From NCBI GenBank assembly GCA_964485235.1, contig CAZAIO010000029.1, positions 1 to 24,075 on the forward strand: a stretch of DNA of 24,075 nucleotides, read 5' to 3'. The position numbers and the translations under genes were made by a program. Below the pieces are notes generated by a model. The model was not told where the DNA came from. It worked only from the letters and a program-made list of their open reading frames with translations, and ran no database searches. How positions within the stretch are numbered: the first letter of the stretch is position 1; each line of letters begins with the position of its first letter. This DNA comes from CAZAIO01 sp964485235. GTDB taxonomy: Bacteria; Chloroflexota; Dehalococcoidia; GIF9; UBA5629. Shown one piece after another: positions 6,683 through 15,277 of the stretch.

Positions 6683-8713
6683 ATGAAACGACTAGCCATT
6701 GATACCGGCGGGACATTCACCGACATTGTCTATATCGATGACGAGACGATGCAAATGAAAGTCGACAAGGTGAAAAGTACGCCCGAGGACCCGGGCAAAG
6801 CCGTCATCGAGGGGATGAAAAAGATCGGTGCAAACATGGCGGACATTACACTATTCATTCACGGCACGACGGCAAGTTTAAACACGCTTATCCAGAAGAA
6901 AGGTTCAAAAGTAGGGCTTATTTCCACTAAAGGTTTTGCAGATGTTCTGGAAATGGGCCGTGCTGATAGAAAAGAACTATACAATTATCTATGGAAGAAG
7001 CCGAAACCTTTGGTACCGAGAAACCTCAGCTTAGGACTGAGTGAACGGACTAACTACCTGGGCCAGATATTGGAGAAAGTAAACGAGGAAGAACTAAAAG
7101 AGATAGTAAAGATATTCAAAGATGCGGGCGTTGAAGTCATTGCAGTTTCCTTGTTGCATTCTTATGCTAATCCGGAAAACGAGCAAAAGGTGGAGGAAAT
7201 AATCAATAAGCTGTGGCCGGAGGTAACTGTTTCACTCAGCCATCAAATAGCGAGAGAGTTTAGAGAATATGAACGGACCAGCACAACAGTACTTGATTCG
7301 TACATCAAGAATTCTGTCGTCGCATATCTGGAACATTTAAAAAACAACCTTGATAGTATGGGCTTCGCCGGACAAACACTGATTGTTACCCCCAGCGGCG
7401 TTTTAGGTATTACGTCGATTAAGAAGAAAGCTATAGCCACCCTTACATCCGGTCCAGTCGGCGGTGCAACGGGAGCGGCATTTCTGGCAAAAACCCTGAA
7501 TAGAAAAAATCTGGTATGTATCGATGTTGGCGGTACCAGTTTCGATGTTTCTCTGATAAAGGACGGTATGAATTTAGAGAAATACGAGCAGGACTTTATC
7601 GGTTATCCGGCGCTAATACCCGGAGTAGATGTACGCAGTATAGGTGCCGGAGGAGGAAGTATCGCTCGTGTTAACAGCGGCGGACTTTTGACCGTCGGGC
7701 CGGATAGTGCCGGAGCCAGTCCGGGACCTATGTGCTACGGTAACGGAGGAACAGAGCCTACGGTAACCGACGCAGCGCTTGTAAGCGGTTGGATAAACCC
7801 GGACTGTTTTGTCGGCGGCGAGTTTCAAGTCGATATGAATCTGGCAAAAAGCGGAATAGAACAATTGGCCGGTAAACTCGGCCTCAGCCTGAATGCAACT
7901 GCCTTTGGTATTTTAAAAATAGCCACTAACAGCATGACGACTCTGACAGAGGAGATATTGATCGGCCAGGGTTATGACCCGCGCGATTTTGCCATATTTT
8001 CATACGGCGGGGCTGGAGGCCTTTTTGCCACCAGTATCGCCAGGGAAATCGGTATTTCAACTGTAATCGTCCCGGTCGACCCCGGAGTGTTCTCTGCCTG
8101 GGGAATGATGGAAATGAATATTGCACATAGTTATGCTCAGACTCATTTCCGTTTGCTGGAAGAACTGGACATCCGGGAACTTGAGAATATATATCAGGAG
8201 ATGGAACATACCGGACAGGAAATGTTGAAAGAAGAGGGGATACAAAAGGATGCAATTGAATTCGTCCGGTCCCTTGATATGAGTTATGAAGGTCAGGGGC
8301 ACTATGTTGAAGTACCTTTGTCCAACCTTAAATTGGAAGAAGGTGCAAAAGCGGAGATCAGCAATATTTTCCATCGCTTCCACGAAACCAAGTACGGCCA
8401 TACACTCAATGCTCCACAGAGAATAACCACTGTCAGGTTAAAGGCTATAGGTAAGATTAAAGACGTACGGCTGAGCAAGATTCAATCCGGGGAAAAGGTT
8501 CCGGATGAAGCATACAAAGCGAAGAGAAAGATCTATTTAGACAAAGGGTTCGAAGAATGCCAGATCTATGATCGTACGAAATTACTCAGCGGCAATGTTA
8601 TCAAAGGACCGGCGATTGTAGAGGAACCCTTTCACACAACGGTCGTTTTGCCGGATCAAACGGTACACATAGATGATACCGGTAATTTGATTATTAACAT
8701 AGGAGGTAAATAA
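6683..8713 (+). CDS. hyuA: Hydantoinase/oxoprolinase family protein, A subunit
   Basis: A 676-residue ASKHA-fold ATPase subunit of the hydantoinase A / 5-oxoprolinase / acetone-carboxylase-like family. These enzymes spend ATP to open cyclic amides or to activate ketones for carboxylation, together with a B subunit. Motifs in order: D7-T-G-G-T-F-T-D14 (phosphate 1), 'HGTTASLNTL', 'LTSGPVGGATGAA', 'CIDVGGTSFDVSLI' (phosphate 2), 'GAGGGSIA', 'GPDSAGASPGPMCYG', 'PTVTDAAL', 'YGGAGG'. The full family length is present with the C-terminal beta domain ('GPAIVEEP'). The gene ends 6 bp before hyuB, so the two are clearly cotranscribed. It is not the activating ATPase of the HgdB-like proteins, which is much shorter (about 260 residues) and carries a Cys pair. 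The substrate is not deducible. Confidence 0.93.
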   Translation: MKRLAIDTGGTFTDIVYIDDETMQMKVDKVKSTPEDPGKAVIEGMKKIGANMADITLFIHGTTASLNTLIQKKGSKVGLISTKGFADVLEMGRADRKELYNYLWKKPKPLVPRNLSLGLSERTNYLGQILEKVNEEELKEIVKIFKDAGVEVIAVSLLHSYANPENEQKVEEIINKLWPEVTVSLSHQIAREFREYERTSTTVLDSYIKNSVVAYLEHLKNNLDSMGFAGQTLIVTPSGVLGITSIKKKAIATLTSGPVGGATGAAFLAKTLNRKNLVCIDVGGTSFDVSLIKDGMNLEKYEQDFIGYPALIPGVDVRSIGAGGGSIARVNSGGLLTVGPDSAGASPGPMCYGNGGTEPTVTDAALVSGWINPDCFVGGEFQVDMNLAKSGIEQLAGKLGLSLNATAFGILKIATNSMTTLTEEILIGQGYDPRDFAIFSYGGAGGLFATSIAREIGISTVIVPVDPGVFSAWGMMEMNIAHSYAQTHFRLLEELDIRELENIYQEMEHTGQEMLKEEGIQKDAIEFVRSLDMSYEGQGHYVEVPLSNLKLEEGAKAEISNIFHRFHETKYGHTLNAPQRITTVRLKAIGKIKDVRLSKIQSGEKVPDEAYKAKRKIYLDKGFEECQIYDRTKLLSGNVIKGPAIVEEPFHTTVVLPDQTVHIDDTGNLIINIGGK

Positions 8714-8719
8714 GAAGCC

Positions 8720-10444
8720 GTGATAGATCCAATTACACTTGCTGTTGTCCAAAATAATCTAATCTCCCTGGCCAATGGAATGCAGGAAACGGCCTTACGG
8801 TGTGCAGTTACTCCAACCATGTATGATGTGAGGGATTGTGCTTTTTCACTTCTGGATGCCGACACCGGAATTATCGCACAATCTCACGGTCTCATCGGCT
8901 TTCTGGGTAGTCTGGGACCCGCCACTCATAACTGCGTAGAAATGATCGGTAAAGAGAACCTGAATCCCGGAGATGTGATCATATCTTCAATTCCAACTAT
9001 CACAGGTTCTCACGCTGCCGACCTGTTTTTGTGCATTCCGATCTTCTATAAAAAGAAACTATTCGGCTATGCAGCCACAAAAACACATGTGATCGATCTC
9101 GGAGCAAAAAGCGCTTTCCCGATGGACACCAGCAATATTTATGAAGAAGGCTTGAGAATACCTCCGCTTAAAATTTATGACTCCGGGAAAGTCGTTACGG
9201 ATGTCTGGGAAATAATAAAGTGGAATTCCAGAGCCCCTGAACTGGTCTGGGGAGATGTAAATGCGCAGATAGCCGGATGTCACTTCGCTGAAAAACGGGT
9301 TACGGAATTGCTCGATAAATACGGGATAGAGACCATCACTGAATGTATAGAAGAAATGTACAATTATGCCGAACGTATGACCCGTCAGGCCATTGAAAAA
9401 CTCCCTGATGGAGAATGGATAGCAGAAGACTACGTGGATGATAACGGCATTGACCGCGATAAACCCATTCTCATGAAGGTGAAGGTTACTATTCAGGGCA
9501 GTGATATCACCGTAGACTTCACGGGTTCAGCCCCGGAGCAATTCGGGCCGATGAACGGGACATGGATCAGCACCTTATCAGGAACAAGAGGCGCTATGAA
9601 AGCATTGACCACCCCGGAATTACCGGCCAATGAAGGTTGCTTCAGGTCGTTAAAAGTAATAGCTCCCAAAGGAACAATTTATAATCCTGCAAATACGACT
9701 CCGTCGTTTCTATATTTCCAGATAAGCTCACGAATTATAGAATTAATAAATAAAGCTTTATATGAGGTCCTTCCGGATAAAATTCCCGCATGCTCAGGAT
9801 CGGATTTTTGCGGACAGGGAATTAACGGCATAAACCCGAAGACAGGTCAATATTGGATGACCTTCGTACCTTGTCCCATCGGTCAGGGCGCGGACCTTCT
9901 TGCCGACGGTGAAAATTTCCTCCATCCTCACGATATTTCGTCAACCACAAATATTCCCACGGAGGTTCTGGAATCGTCATATCCTGTAATTGTGGAGAAG
10001 GCAGAGTTTGTGCAGGATAGCGGCGGTCCGGGGAAATGCAGAGGTGGGGTAGGGTCTACACTTCAGATGAGGCTTCTCTCTCCGGCGAATTATTTTAGCT
10101 TCATTGAAAAAAGTAAGGTCCCGCATTGGGGATTGAAGGGGGGAAAGCCCGGCCTGAGAAATTATGCAATTATTAAACCGAAAAACAAGGGGGAATTTGA
10201 GATATTAAAGACCTCCGGGATTCAACTGGACGAAGGAGACAGAATTTTTGCCGTAGCGGGAGGAGGAGGCGGATATGGAGATCCGGTCGAGAGAGACCCG
10301 CTACTTGTCCGGGATGATGTAATAAAAGGGTATGTTTCAGTTGAACATGCCAGACAGGACTACGGAGTTGTAATCGATCCGCGTACATTCGATATCGATA
10401 TGGAGACAACAAACAAATTAAGAAAAGAGATGCGCGGTACTTAG
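8720..10444 (+). CDS. hyuB: Hydantoinase/oxoprolinase family protein, B subunit
   Basis: 574 residues, the usual HyuB size, and the catalytic partner of HyuA. Family features include N-terminal 'MIDPITLAVVQNNL', the mid-part 'NIYEEGLRIPPLKI', 'WGDVNAQIAG', 'VDFTGSAPEQFGPMN' and the C-terminal glycine-rich 'AGGGGGYGDPVERDP'. The normally conserved NDPYxGGtHlpD block reads 'SSIPTITGSHAADL' here, and the following 'H.aDiGG..pGs' region reads 'HVIDLGAKSAFPMD'. His and Asp are thus kept, but the NDP and GG elements are lost, suggesting altered substrate handling (inference). The start is GTG at 8720 with AGGAGG (8701-8706) inside the end of hyuA. The 13-nt spacing is long but workable. A 254-bp gap separates it from the first hgdB-like gene. 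Confidence 0.93.
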   Translation: MIDPITLAVVQNNLISLANGMQETALRCAVTPTMYDVRDCAFSLLDADTGIIAQSHGLIGFLGSLGPATHNCVEMIGKENLNPGDVIISSIPTITGSHAADLFLCIPIFYKKKLFGYAATKTHVIDLGAKSAFPMDTSNIYEEGLRIPPLKIYDSGKVVTDVWEIIKWNSRAPELVWGDVNAQIAGCHFAEKRVTELLDKYGIETITECIEEMYNYAERMTRQAIEKLPDGEWIAEDYVDDNGIDRDKPILMKVKVTIQGSDITVDFTGSAPEQFGPMNGTWISTLSGTRGAMKALTTPELPANEGCFRSLKVIAPKGTIYNPANTTPSFLYFQISSRIIELINKALYEVLPDKIPACSGSDFCGQGINGINPKTGQYWMTFVPCPIGQGADLLADGENFLHPHDISSTTNIPTEVLESSYPVIVEKAEFVQDSGGPGKCRGGVGSTLQMRLLSPANYFSFIEKSKVPHWGLKGGKPGLRNYAIIKPKNKGEFEILKTSGIQLDEGDRIFAVAGGGGGYGDPVERDPLLVRDDVIKGYVSVEHARQDYGVVIDPRTFDIDMETTNKLRKEMRGT

Positions 10445-10698
10445 GTCTCGTTAGAATTTACATTTAGATTACCGGTTATCCTTTTTTACTTTGTATAGAT
10501 GCATAGTGAGACGGTTATCACGAATACAGGTCATAAAATCAGTATACCGTTGGTGGTGTTGGATTGCTAAACATTATAAAAACGGGATTTTAAAAGGGGA
10601 AAACTTTTTCCGCATACGTTTTACAGTGCGATCCTTTACCTTCCGGTTACATTGTGAGCAAAGTACTTTTAATATAACGTACGAAAGGGGCAAATAAG

Positions 10699-12084
10699 GT
10701 GTATTACGATAAATTGCTCGGACTATGTGGCTACGAACCCGATGAGATAAAATCGGAAAGGCCGAGAATTGAAAGAGCCTTCGAAAAACTTGAATTCGTC
10801 AACGATGATATCGATAGGGCGGAAGAGAGGATACATTGTTATTTTGATCTGGACCTGCTCAGTGTCAGGAAAATGCTGGGACTGTGGATAAAAAGCCTCG
10901 TAGACCTTGTCCTGTCGAAAGAAGAGGGGAAGAAAGTCGTCTATACATGTATGCCGCCTTTCTTCCAGGTATTAAGCGGTCTGGCAGCGCTTTCAGATAA
11001 AATATATGTTGCTTCACCCGATTTAACCCTTTCTCAATGCGTGGGCGGAATCTTCGGCAAACTTATGCCTCTTCTGGAAACAGCTGAGAGAGATATCCTT
11101 CCTATTGGTTCCGCATTTTGCGGCCCTATTCAGGCTAAACTCGGAGCGATTATAAAAGGTGCAATTCCGGTACCGGACCTCTTCGTTTCAAGCGGATTTG
11201 TCTGTGACCAGAGCCCTAAAGTAGACGAATTGGTAGGAGCCAGGTACGGCGTACCCATAGTGTATTCAGACGGACCCAACGATGCGGACAAACAACACTG
11301 GCCCGAATTGCACGACAGAAGAGTTCAATATGTATCCAATGAATACCAGTCGATAGTCAAGCAGGTGGAATCAGTCATCGGCTACCGTGTCACGGAAGAA
11401 GCAATCCAGAGAGCAGACCTCCGAACCCGTAACATCACCATGCAATGTAATCGAATATTTGACCTCATCAGGAAAGCAGATCCATTACCGACAGGCTTTG
11501 TTAATATTGCCGGCGTCGCCCGGATATCCAAGTTGGGCGTTAACAGCACGACAGTTGCGGGAGATCCGGAAGGACTGGTCAACTTGCATATAGCAGAACT
11601 GGAAGAAAGGATAAAACAGGGAAAAGGTACAATCGAAAAAGGAGCCCCGCGTGTGGGAATCATTACCTTTTCTTCCATTCCGGAACCGACAAAAATGATT
11701 GAGGACGCAGGACTGGCAATAGTGGTAGATCCTACCGGACTTGCCACCACGAAGGATGATCACATCGAGAGCGGCTATGAAATTTTCTGGGAACGCGGTG
11801 CCGAAGCGCTTATGCGGTATTGCGGTATAGCTTTTTCGAGGAGGCTGGTCCGCCTGTACAGTGAATGGGACCTGGATGGCGCCATCCTGAATTATCCGAT
11901 AGGTTGCCGTGACCTGTGTATGGAAATCCGTAAATCCAGCGATCTTATAACGAAGGAACTGGGCATTCCCGTTTTAATGATAGAAAGTGATTATTGCGAT
12001 CCCCGTATCTGTGTAACTGAAGCAACAAGGAGCAGGGTAGAAGCATTCGCCGAACTGTTAAAATCGAATAAAGTAGCAAAATGA
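10699..12084 (+). CDS. 2-hydroxyacyl-CoA dehydratase / benzoyl-CoA reductase (HgdB/BcrB-C) family protein, long paralogue 1
   Basis: A 461-residue protein of the HgdB/BcrB-C family, whose characterised members hold an iron-sulfur cluster and do low-potential one-electron chemistry on CoA thioesters. Candidate cluster cysteines are C141 in 'SAFCGP', C169 in 'SGFVCDQSPK' and C403/C407 in 'IGCRDLC'. The latter are followed by the family-type 'GIPVLMIESD' and 'TRSRVEAFAELL'. It is longer than typical family members because of a charged ~75-residue N-terminal part starting MYYDKLLGLCGYE. The start is GTG with AAAGGGG upstream at 8-nt spacing. It is the first of three tandem paralogues. Residues 1-33 are identical to paralogue 2. 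The CoA substrate, if any, is unknown. A double-cubane-cluster-type role is an alternative. Confidence 0.88.
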   Translation: MYYDKLLGLCGYEPDEIKSERPRIERAFEKLEFVNDDIDRAEERIHCYFDLDLLSVRKMLGLWIKSLVDLVLSKEEGKKVVYTCMPPFFQVLSGLAALSDKIYVASPDLTLSQCVGGIFGKLMPLLETAERDILPIGSAFCGPIQAKLGAIIKGAIPVPDLFVSSGFVCDQSPKVDELVGARYGVPIVYSDGPNDADKQHWPELHDRRVQYVSNEYQSIVKQVESVIGYRVTEEAIQRADLRTRNITMQCNRIFDLIRKADPLPTGFVNIAGVARISKLGVNSTTVAGDPEGLVNLHIAELEERIKQGKGTIEKGAPRVGIITFSSIPEPTKMIEDAGLAIVVDPTGLATTKDDHIESGYEIFWERGAEALMRYCGIAFSRRLVRLYSEWDLDGAILNYPIGCRDLCMEIRKSSDLITKELGIPVLMIESDYCDPRICVTEATRSRVEAFAELLKSNKVAK

Positions 12085-12204
12085 CCGGACCGTCGTGTAA
12101 TCAAATTACTTATATGGTGGGTTAATTCATTTATTTTATCTTGACCGGTTGCATCATGAACGGCGACTGTATTTCTATAAAAACCTGTATAAGGGGGAAA
12201 CAAG

Positions 12205-13605
12205 TTGTATTACGATAAACTACTCGGACTCTGCGGGTACGAACCTGATGAAATAAAATCGGAAAGGCCGAGAATTGAACGGGCTTTTGAAAAACTTGAA
12301 TTCGGCAAAGAGGATATCGACGGTGGAGAAGAGCGAATACGATATTATTTCGACATAGACCTGCTCAGTGTGAGAAAAATGTTAGGGCTATGGATAAAAA
12401 GCCTCGTAGACCTCATCCTGGCTAAAGAAGAGGGAAAGAAAGTAGTTTATACATGTATGCCGCCTTTCTTCCATATATTAAGCGGATTGGCAGCGGTTTC
12501 AAAAGATTTATATGTTACCTCACCGGATCTAATTCTTGCCCATACTGTTGGCGGATTTTTTGGCAAACTGATACCTTTACTGGAAACAGCGGAAGCAGAC
12601 CTGTTGCCCGCAGGTTCAGCTTTCTGCAGTCCTGTTCAGTCTAAACTGGGAGCAATAAATAAAGGGATAATTCCGATACCGGACCTCTTTGTTTCAAGTG
12701 GTTTTGTATGCGACCAGAGCCCTAAAGTAGACGAATTATTAGGCATCAGGTACGGTATCCCTATAGTTTATTCGGACGGCCCCAATGATGCCGTTGAAAA
12801 TGATTGGCCCCTTGTAGGCGACAGAAGAGTACAATATGTTTCCAGCGAATATAAAGCAATATTGAAACAGGTAGAGGCAATTCTCGGTTACAAGGTCACG
12901 GAAGAGGCAATCCACAAAGCAGACCTGCGGATCAGCGATATTACCATGAAATTTATTCAAATATTTGATCTTGTCAGCAAGGCGGACCCGGTCCCTACCG
13001 GTTTTGTTAATGTTGCTGAAGTTGCCCGAGTCGCGAAATTGGGTATTAACAGTACAACAGTCTCAGGGGACCCTGAAAGTCTGGTTGATTTACATTTAAA
13101 AGAACTGCAGGAAAGAGTAAAACAAGGAAAAGGTACAATTGCAAAAGGGGCTCCACGAGTGGGAATTCATACCTTTTCTTCTTTTCCTGAACCAACCAGA
13201 ATGGTTGAAGATGCAGGCCTGGCCGTGGTCGTAGATTTCACCGGACTCGCCACAACATCCGGCGATCTGACTAAAAGTAACTATGAGAAGCTATGGGATT
13301 GCAGCGCTGAAATTTTGTTACGTTTCAATGGTATCAGATTTGCTAAACGAATTGTACAGGTGTGCAAAGAATATAACCTGGACGGTGCTGTATTGAATTA
13401 TCAAATTGGTTGTCGCGATTTGTGCATGGAAATTCGTAAAACAAGTGAACTGATAACAAAAGAATTGGGCATTCCCGTACTGATGATAGAAAGTGATAAT
13501 GCAGATCCCCGCAATTGCATATCCGAGGCAACAAGGAGCAGAGTGGTGGCATTTGCCGAAATGTTAAAATCAAATAAAGCAACCGGGGTGAAAAAAGAAT
13601 TATAA
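12205..13605 (+). CDS. HgdB/BcrB-C family protein, long paralogue 2
   Basis: 466 residues, collinear with paralogue 1 and clearly a tandem duplicate. The first 33 residues are identical in protein, while the DNA differs at many third positions. Candidate cluster cysteines fall at exactly the same residues: C141 ('SAFCSP'), C169 ('GFVCDQ') and C403/C407 ('IGCRDLC'). It also shares C84 ('YTCMPPFF') with paralogue 1. The start is TTG at 12205, supported by AAGGGGG about 8 nt upstream and by alignment to MYYDKLLG. The C-terminus has a short lysine-rich extension (ATGVKKEL). It lies 120 bp after paralogue 1 and 145 bp before paralogue 3. It probably forms a hetero-oligomer with its neighbours; the stoichiometry is unknown. 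Confidence 0.88.
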   Translation: MYYDKLLGLCGYEPDEIKSERPRIERAFEKLEFGKEDIDGGEERIRYYFDIDLLSVRKMLGLWIKSLVDLILAKEEGKKVVYTCMPPFFHILSGLAAVSKDLYVTSPDLILAHTVGGFFGKLIPLLETAEADLLPAGSAFCSPVQSKLGAINKGIIPIPDLFVSSGFVCDQSPKVDELLGIRYGIPIVYSDGPNDAVENDWPLVGDRRVQYVSSEYKAILKQVEAILGYKVTEEAIHKADLRISDITMKFIQIFDLVSKADPVPTGFVNVAEVARVAKLGINSTTVSGDPESLVDLHLKELQERVKQGKGTIAKGAPRVGIHTFSSFPEPTRMVEDAGLAVVVDFTGLATTSGDLTKSNYEKLWDCSAEILLRFNGIRFAKRIVQVCKEYNLDGAVLNYQIGCRDLCMEIRKTSELITKELGIPVLMIESDNADPRNCISEATRSRVVAFAEMLKSNKATGVKKEL

Positions 13606-13756
13606 AAATATACTTTCCATATGTAGATATAGACAGTAAAAGTGCAGGGACTATGCTTTTTAAAATAGCGAAATACAGGGACGATTCTTTTCAAAGCATG
13701 TCTATAAAATAAATAGAACCGGTTGAACTGCACATTTTTAAAGGAGATTAGTGCCT

Positions 13757-15148
13757 ATGTATTACGATGATTTACTGCTGTTATGCGGATACGAAAAACA
13801 AGAGATCGAGAAAGAAAGACCGAGAATAGAAAAAACGTTTAAAAAGCTCGATTTCACGCCCGAAGATTTCAAAAATGCTGAAAAAAGGGTCAGGTATTAT
13901 TACGATGTGGACCTGCTCAGTATAAGGAAAATGCTTCGCATATGGATCAAAAGCCTTATCGACCTTGTTCTCGCAAGGGAAGAAGGCAAAAAGATCGTCT
14001 ATACTTCCATGCCGCCGTATTTCCATATTCTGAACGGACTGACCATTGTTTCTGAAGATGTATACGTCACCTCACCCGATATAACCCTTGCAACCGCTGT
14101 AGGCGGCATTTTTGATAAGTTACTTCCATTCCTGGAAGATGCCGAGGGCGACTTGTTTACCCCGAGCGCGGCATTTTGCAGTCCGATAGTAGCAAAGCTC
14201 GGAGCGATAAATAAGGGAGCGATCCCGTTACCTGACCTGTTCATTTCCAGCGGCCATGTTTGCGACCAGACACCGAAATTAGATGAAATAATCAATGTCA
14301 GATATGGGACTCCCGTAATCTATGCTGATGGTACGCACGATGAATATGAAAAGTATTGGCCGCAAGTTAGTGAAAAAAGGGTCGAATTTGTAAACAGTGA
14401 ATCCGCAGATATATTAGTAAAAATAGAGGAGATTTTAGGCTGCTCGATGACAGAAGAGATAGCCCGCAAGGCGGATTCGCGTATTGCGGGAATAACCGCA
14501 CAGTGTAAAAAAATATTTGAACTTCTTAAAACAGCAGACCCTCTACCGACCGGGTTCAATAACATCGGCACCCTTATGCGGTTAGCCAAGTTGTCCGTTA
14601 ACTCCACAACAACCGGAGAAGATATAAACGGACTGATAGATTTATTCTTCAACGAGTTACAGGAAAGGGTAAAACGTGGTGAAGGAAACGGCCCCAAAGG
14701 AAAGCCAAGAGTAGGCATATCGGGTTTTGCTTCTATCCCGGAACCGGCACGTATAATCGAGGACGCAGGCCTGGCAATAGCAATAGATTTTACGGGGCTT
14801 GCACCTGTTGAAGCGGAATTGGTCGAGAGCAGGTACGAAGATTACTGGGAAAGAGGTGCGGAGATCGTACTGCGCCATTGCAGCGGAAAATATCCCGTAC
14901 GACTTTTACAGGCTTGCAAAGAGTGGGACCTGGATGGTGCTATTATTAATCCCCCCATTGGCTGTCGCGAATTATGTAAAGTTGCCATTAAAGAAAAGGA
15001 ACTTATTAACAGCAAACTGGGAATGCCTGCACTTGTACTGGAATGCGATCTTGCCGATTCACGAAATTACAACGCTGAGTCGCTCAGGACCAGATTGGAA
15101 GCATTTAAAGAAATGTTAGTGACAAATAAAACCGCCGGAAAGAACTAG
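13757..15148 (+). CDS. HgdB/BcrB-C family protein, long paralogue 3 (most divergent of the three)
   Basis: 463 residues from the ATG at 13757. A GTG two codons upstream (13751) is closer to the AAGGAG at 13741-13746, but alignment with paralogues 1 and 2 (MYYDKLL against MYYDDLL) favours the ATG. Candidate cluster cysteines are again C141 ('AAFCSP'), C169 ('SGHVCDQ') and C403/C407 ('IGCRELC'). The Cys at 84 of the other two is Ser here ('YTSMPPYF'), so that residue is unlikely to be a universal ligand. Many substitutions across the whole length mark it as an older copy. It is the third of the tandem series, with the fourth, shorter family member 129 bp downstream. Confidence 0.87.
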   Translation: MYYDDLLLLCGYEKQEIEKERPRIEKTFKKLDFTPEDFKNAEKRVRYYYDVDLLSIRKMLRIWIKSLIDLVLAREEGKKIVYTSMPPYFHILNGLTIVSEDVYVTSPDITLATAVGGIFDKLLPFLEDAEGDLFTPSAAFCSPIVAKLGAINKGAIPLPDLFISSGHVCDQTPKLDEIINVRYGTPVIYADGTHDEYEKYWPQVSEKRVEFVNSESADILVKIEEILGCSMTEEIARKADSRIAGITAQCKKIFELLKTADPLPTGFNNIGTLMRLAKLSVNSTTTGEDINGLIDLFFNELQERVKRGEGNGPKGKPRVGISGFASIPEPARIIEDAGLAIAIDFTGLAPVEAELVESRYEDYWERGAEIVLRHCSGKYPVRLLQACKEWDLDGAIINPPIGCRELCKVAIKEKELINSKLGMPALVLECDLADSRNYNAESLRTRLEAFKEMLVTNKTAGKN

Positions 15149-15159
15149 GAGACGATTGA

Positions 15160-15191
15160 AACACCTGCCCGGGCATAGATATCGGACCTGT
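15160..15191 (+). pseudogene. Possible relic of an HgdC/BcrA-D-type activator ATPase N-terminus
   Basis: This marks the start of the stretch; the similar part continues to about 15161-15260. In the 129-bp gap before the fourth HgdB-family gene, the frame through 15172-15161+90 reads Gly-Ile-Asp-Ile-Gly, then P-V-T-A-T-A, two aspartates, and G-I-V-L-L. That resembles the opening 'GIDIGS-TxxKAVxLD' phosphate loop of activators of 2-hydroxyacyl-CoA dehydratases. The frame is open from 15160 to a stop at 15189-15191 + 98 (15289-15291), with no ATG start. If real, it is a remnant, because an activator needs about 260 residues. Short similarity by eye can be coincidence. Confidence 0.3.
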
Positions 15192-15277
15192 TACAGCCAC
15201 CGCAGAGGCTGATGATATTTCCGGGATTGTTTTATTGCATCAGCGGAGATTGCTAAATAAGATTTTGGAGGCAAATA

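Noticed and set aside
6683..8713. HyuA as the ATPase activator of the HgdB-like proteins
   Set aside because: Both share the ASKHA fold, but HyuA here is full length with all HyuA motifs and is coupled to hyuB. Activators are about 260 residues with a cluster-binding cysteine pair, not seen here.
10491..10697. 68-residue forward ORF between hyuB and the first hgdB-like gene
   Set aside because: No ribosome site, unusual residue mix rich in Arg/Trp/Tyr, no recognisable family. It looks like a chance open frame in a spacer.
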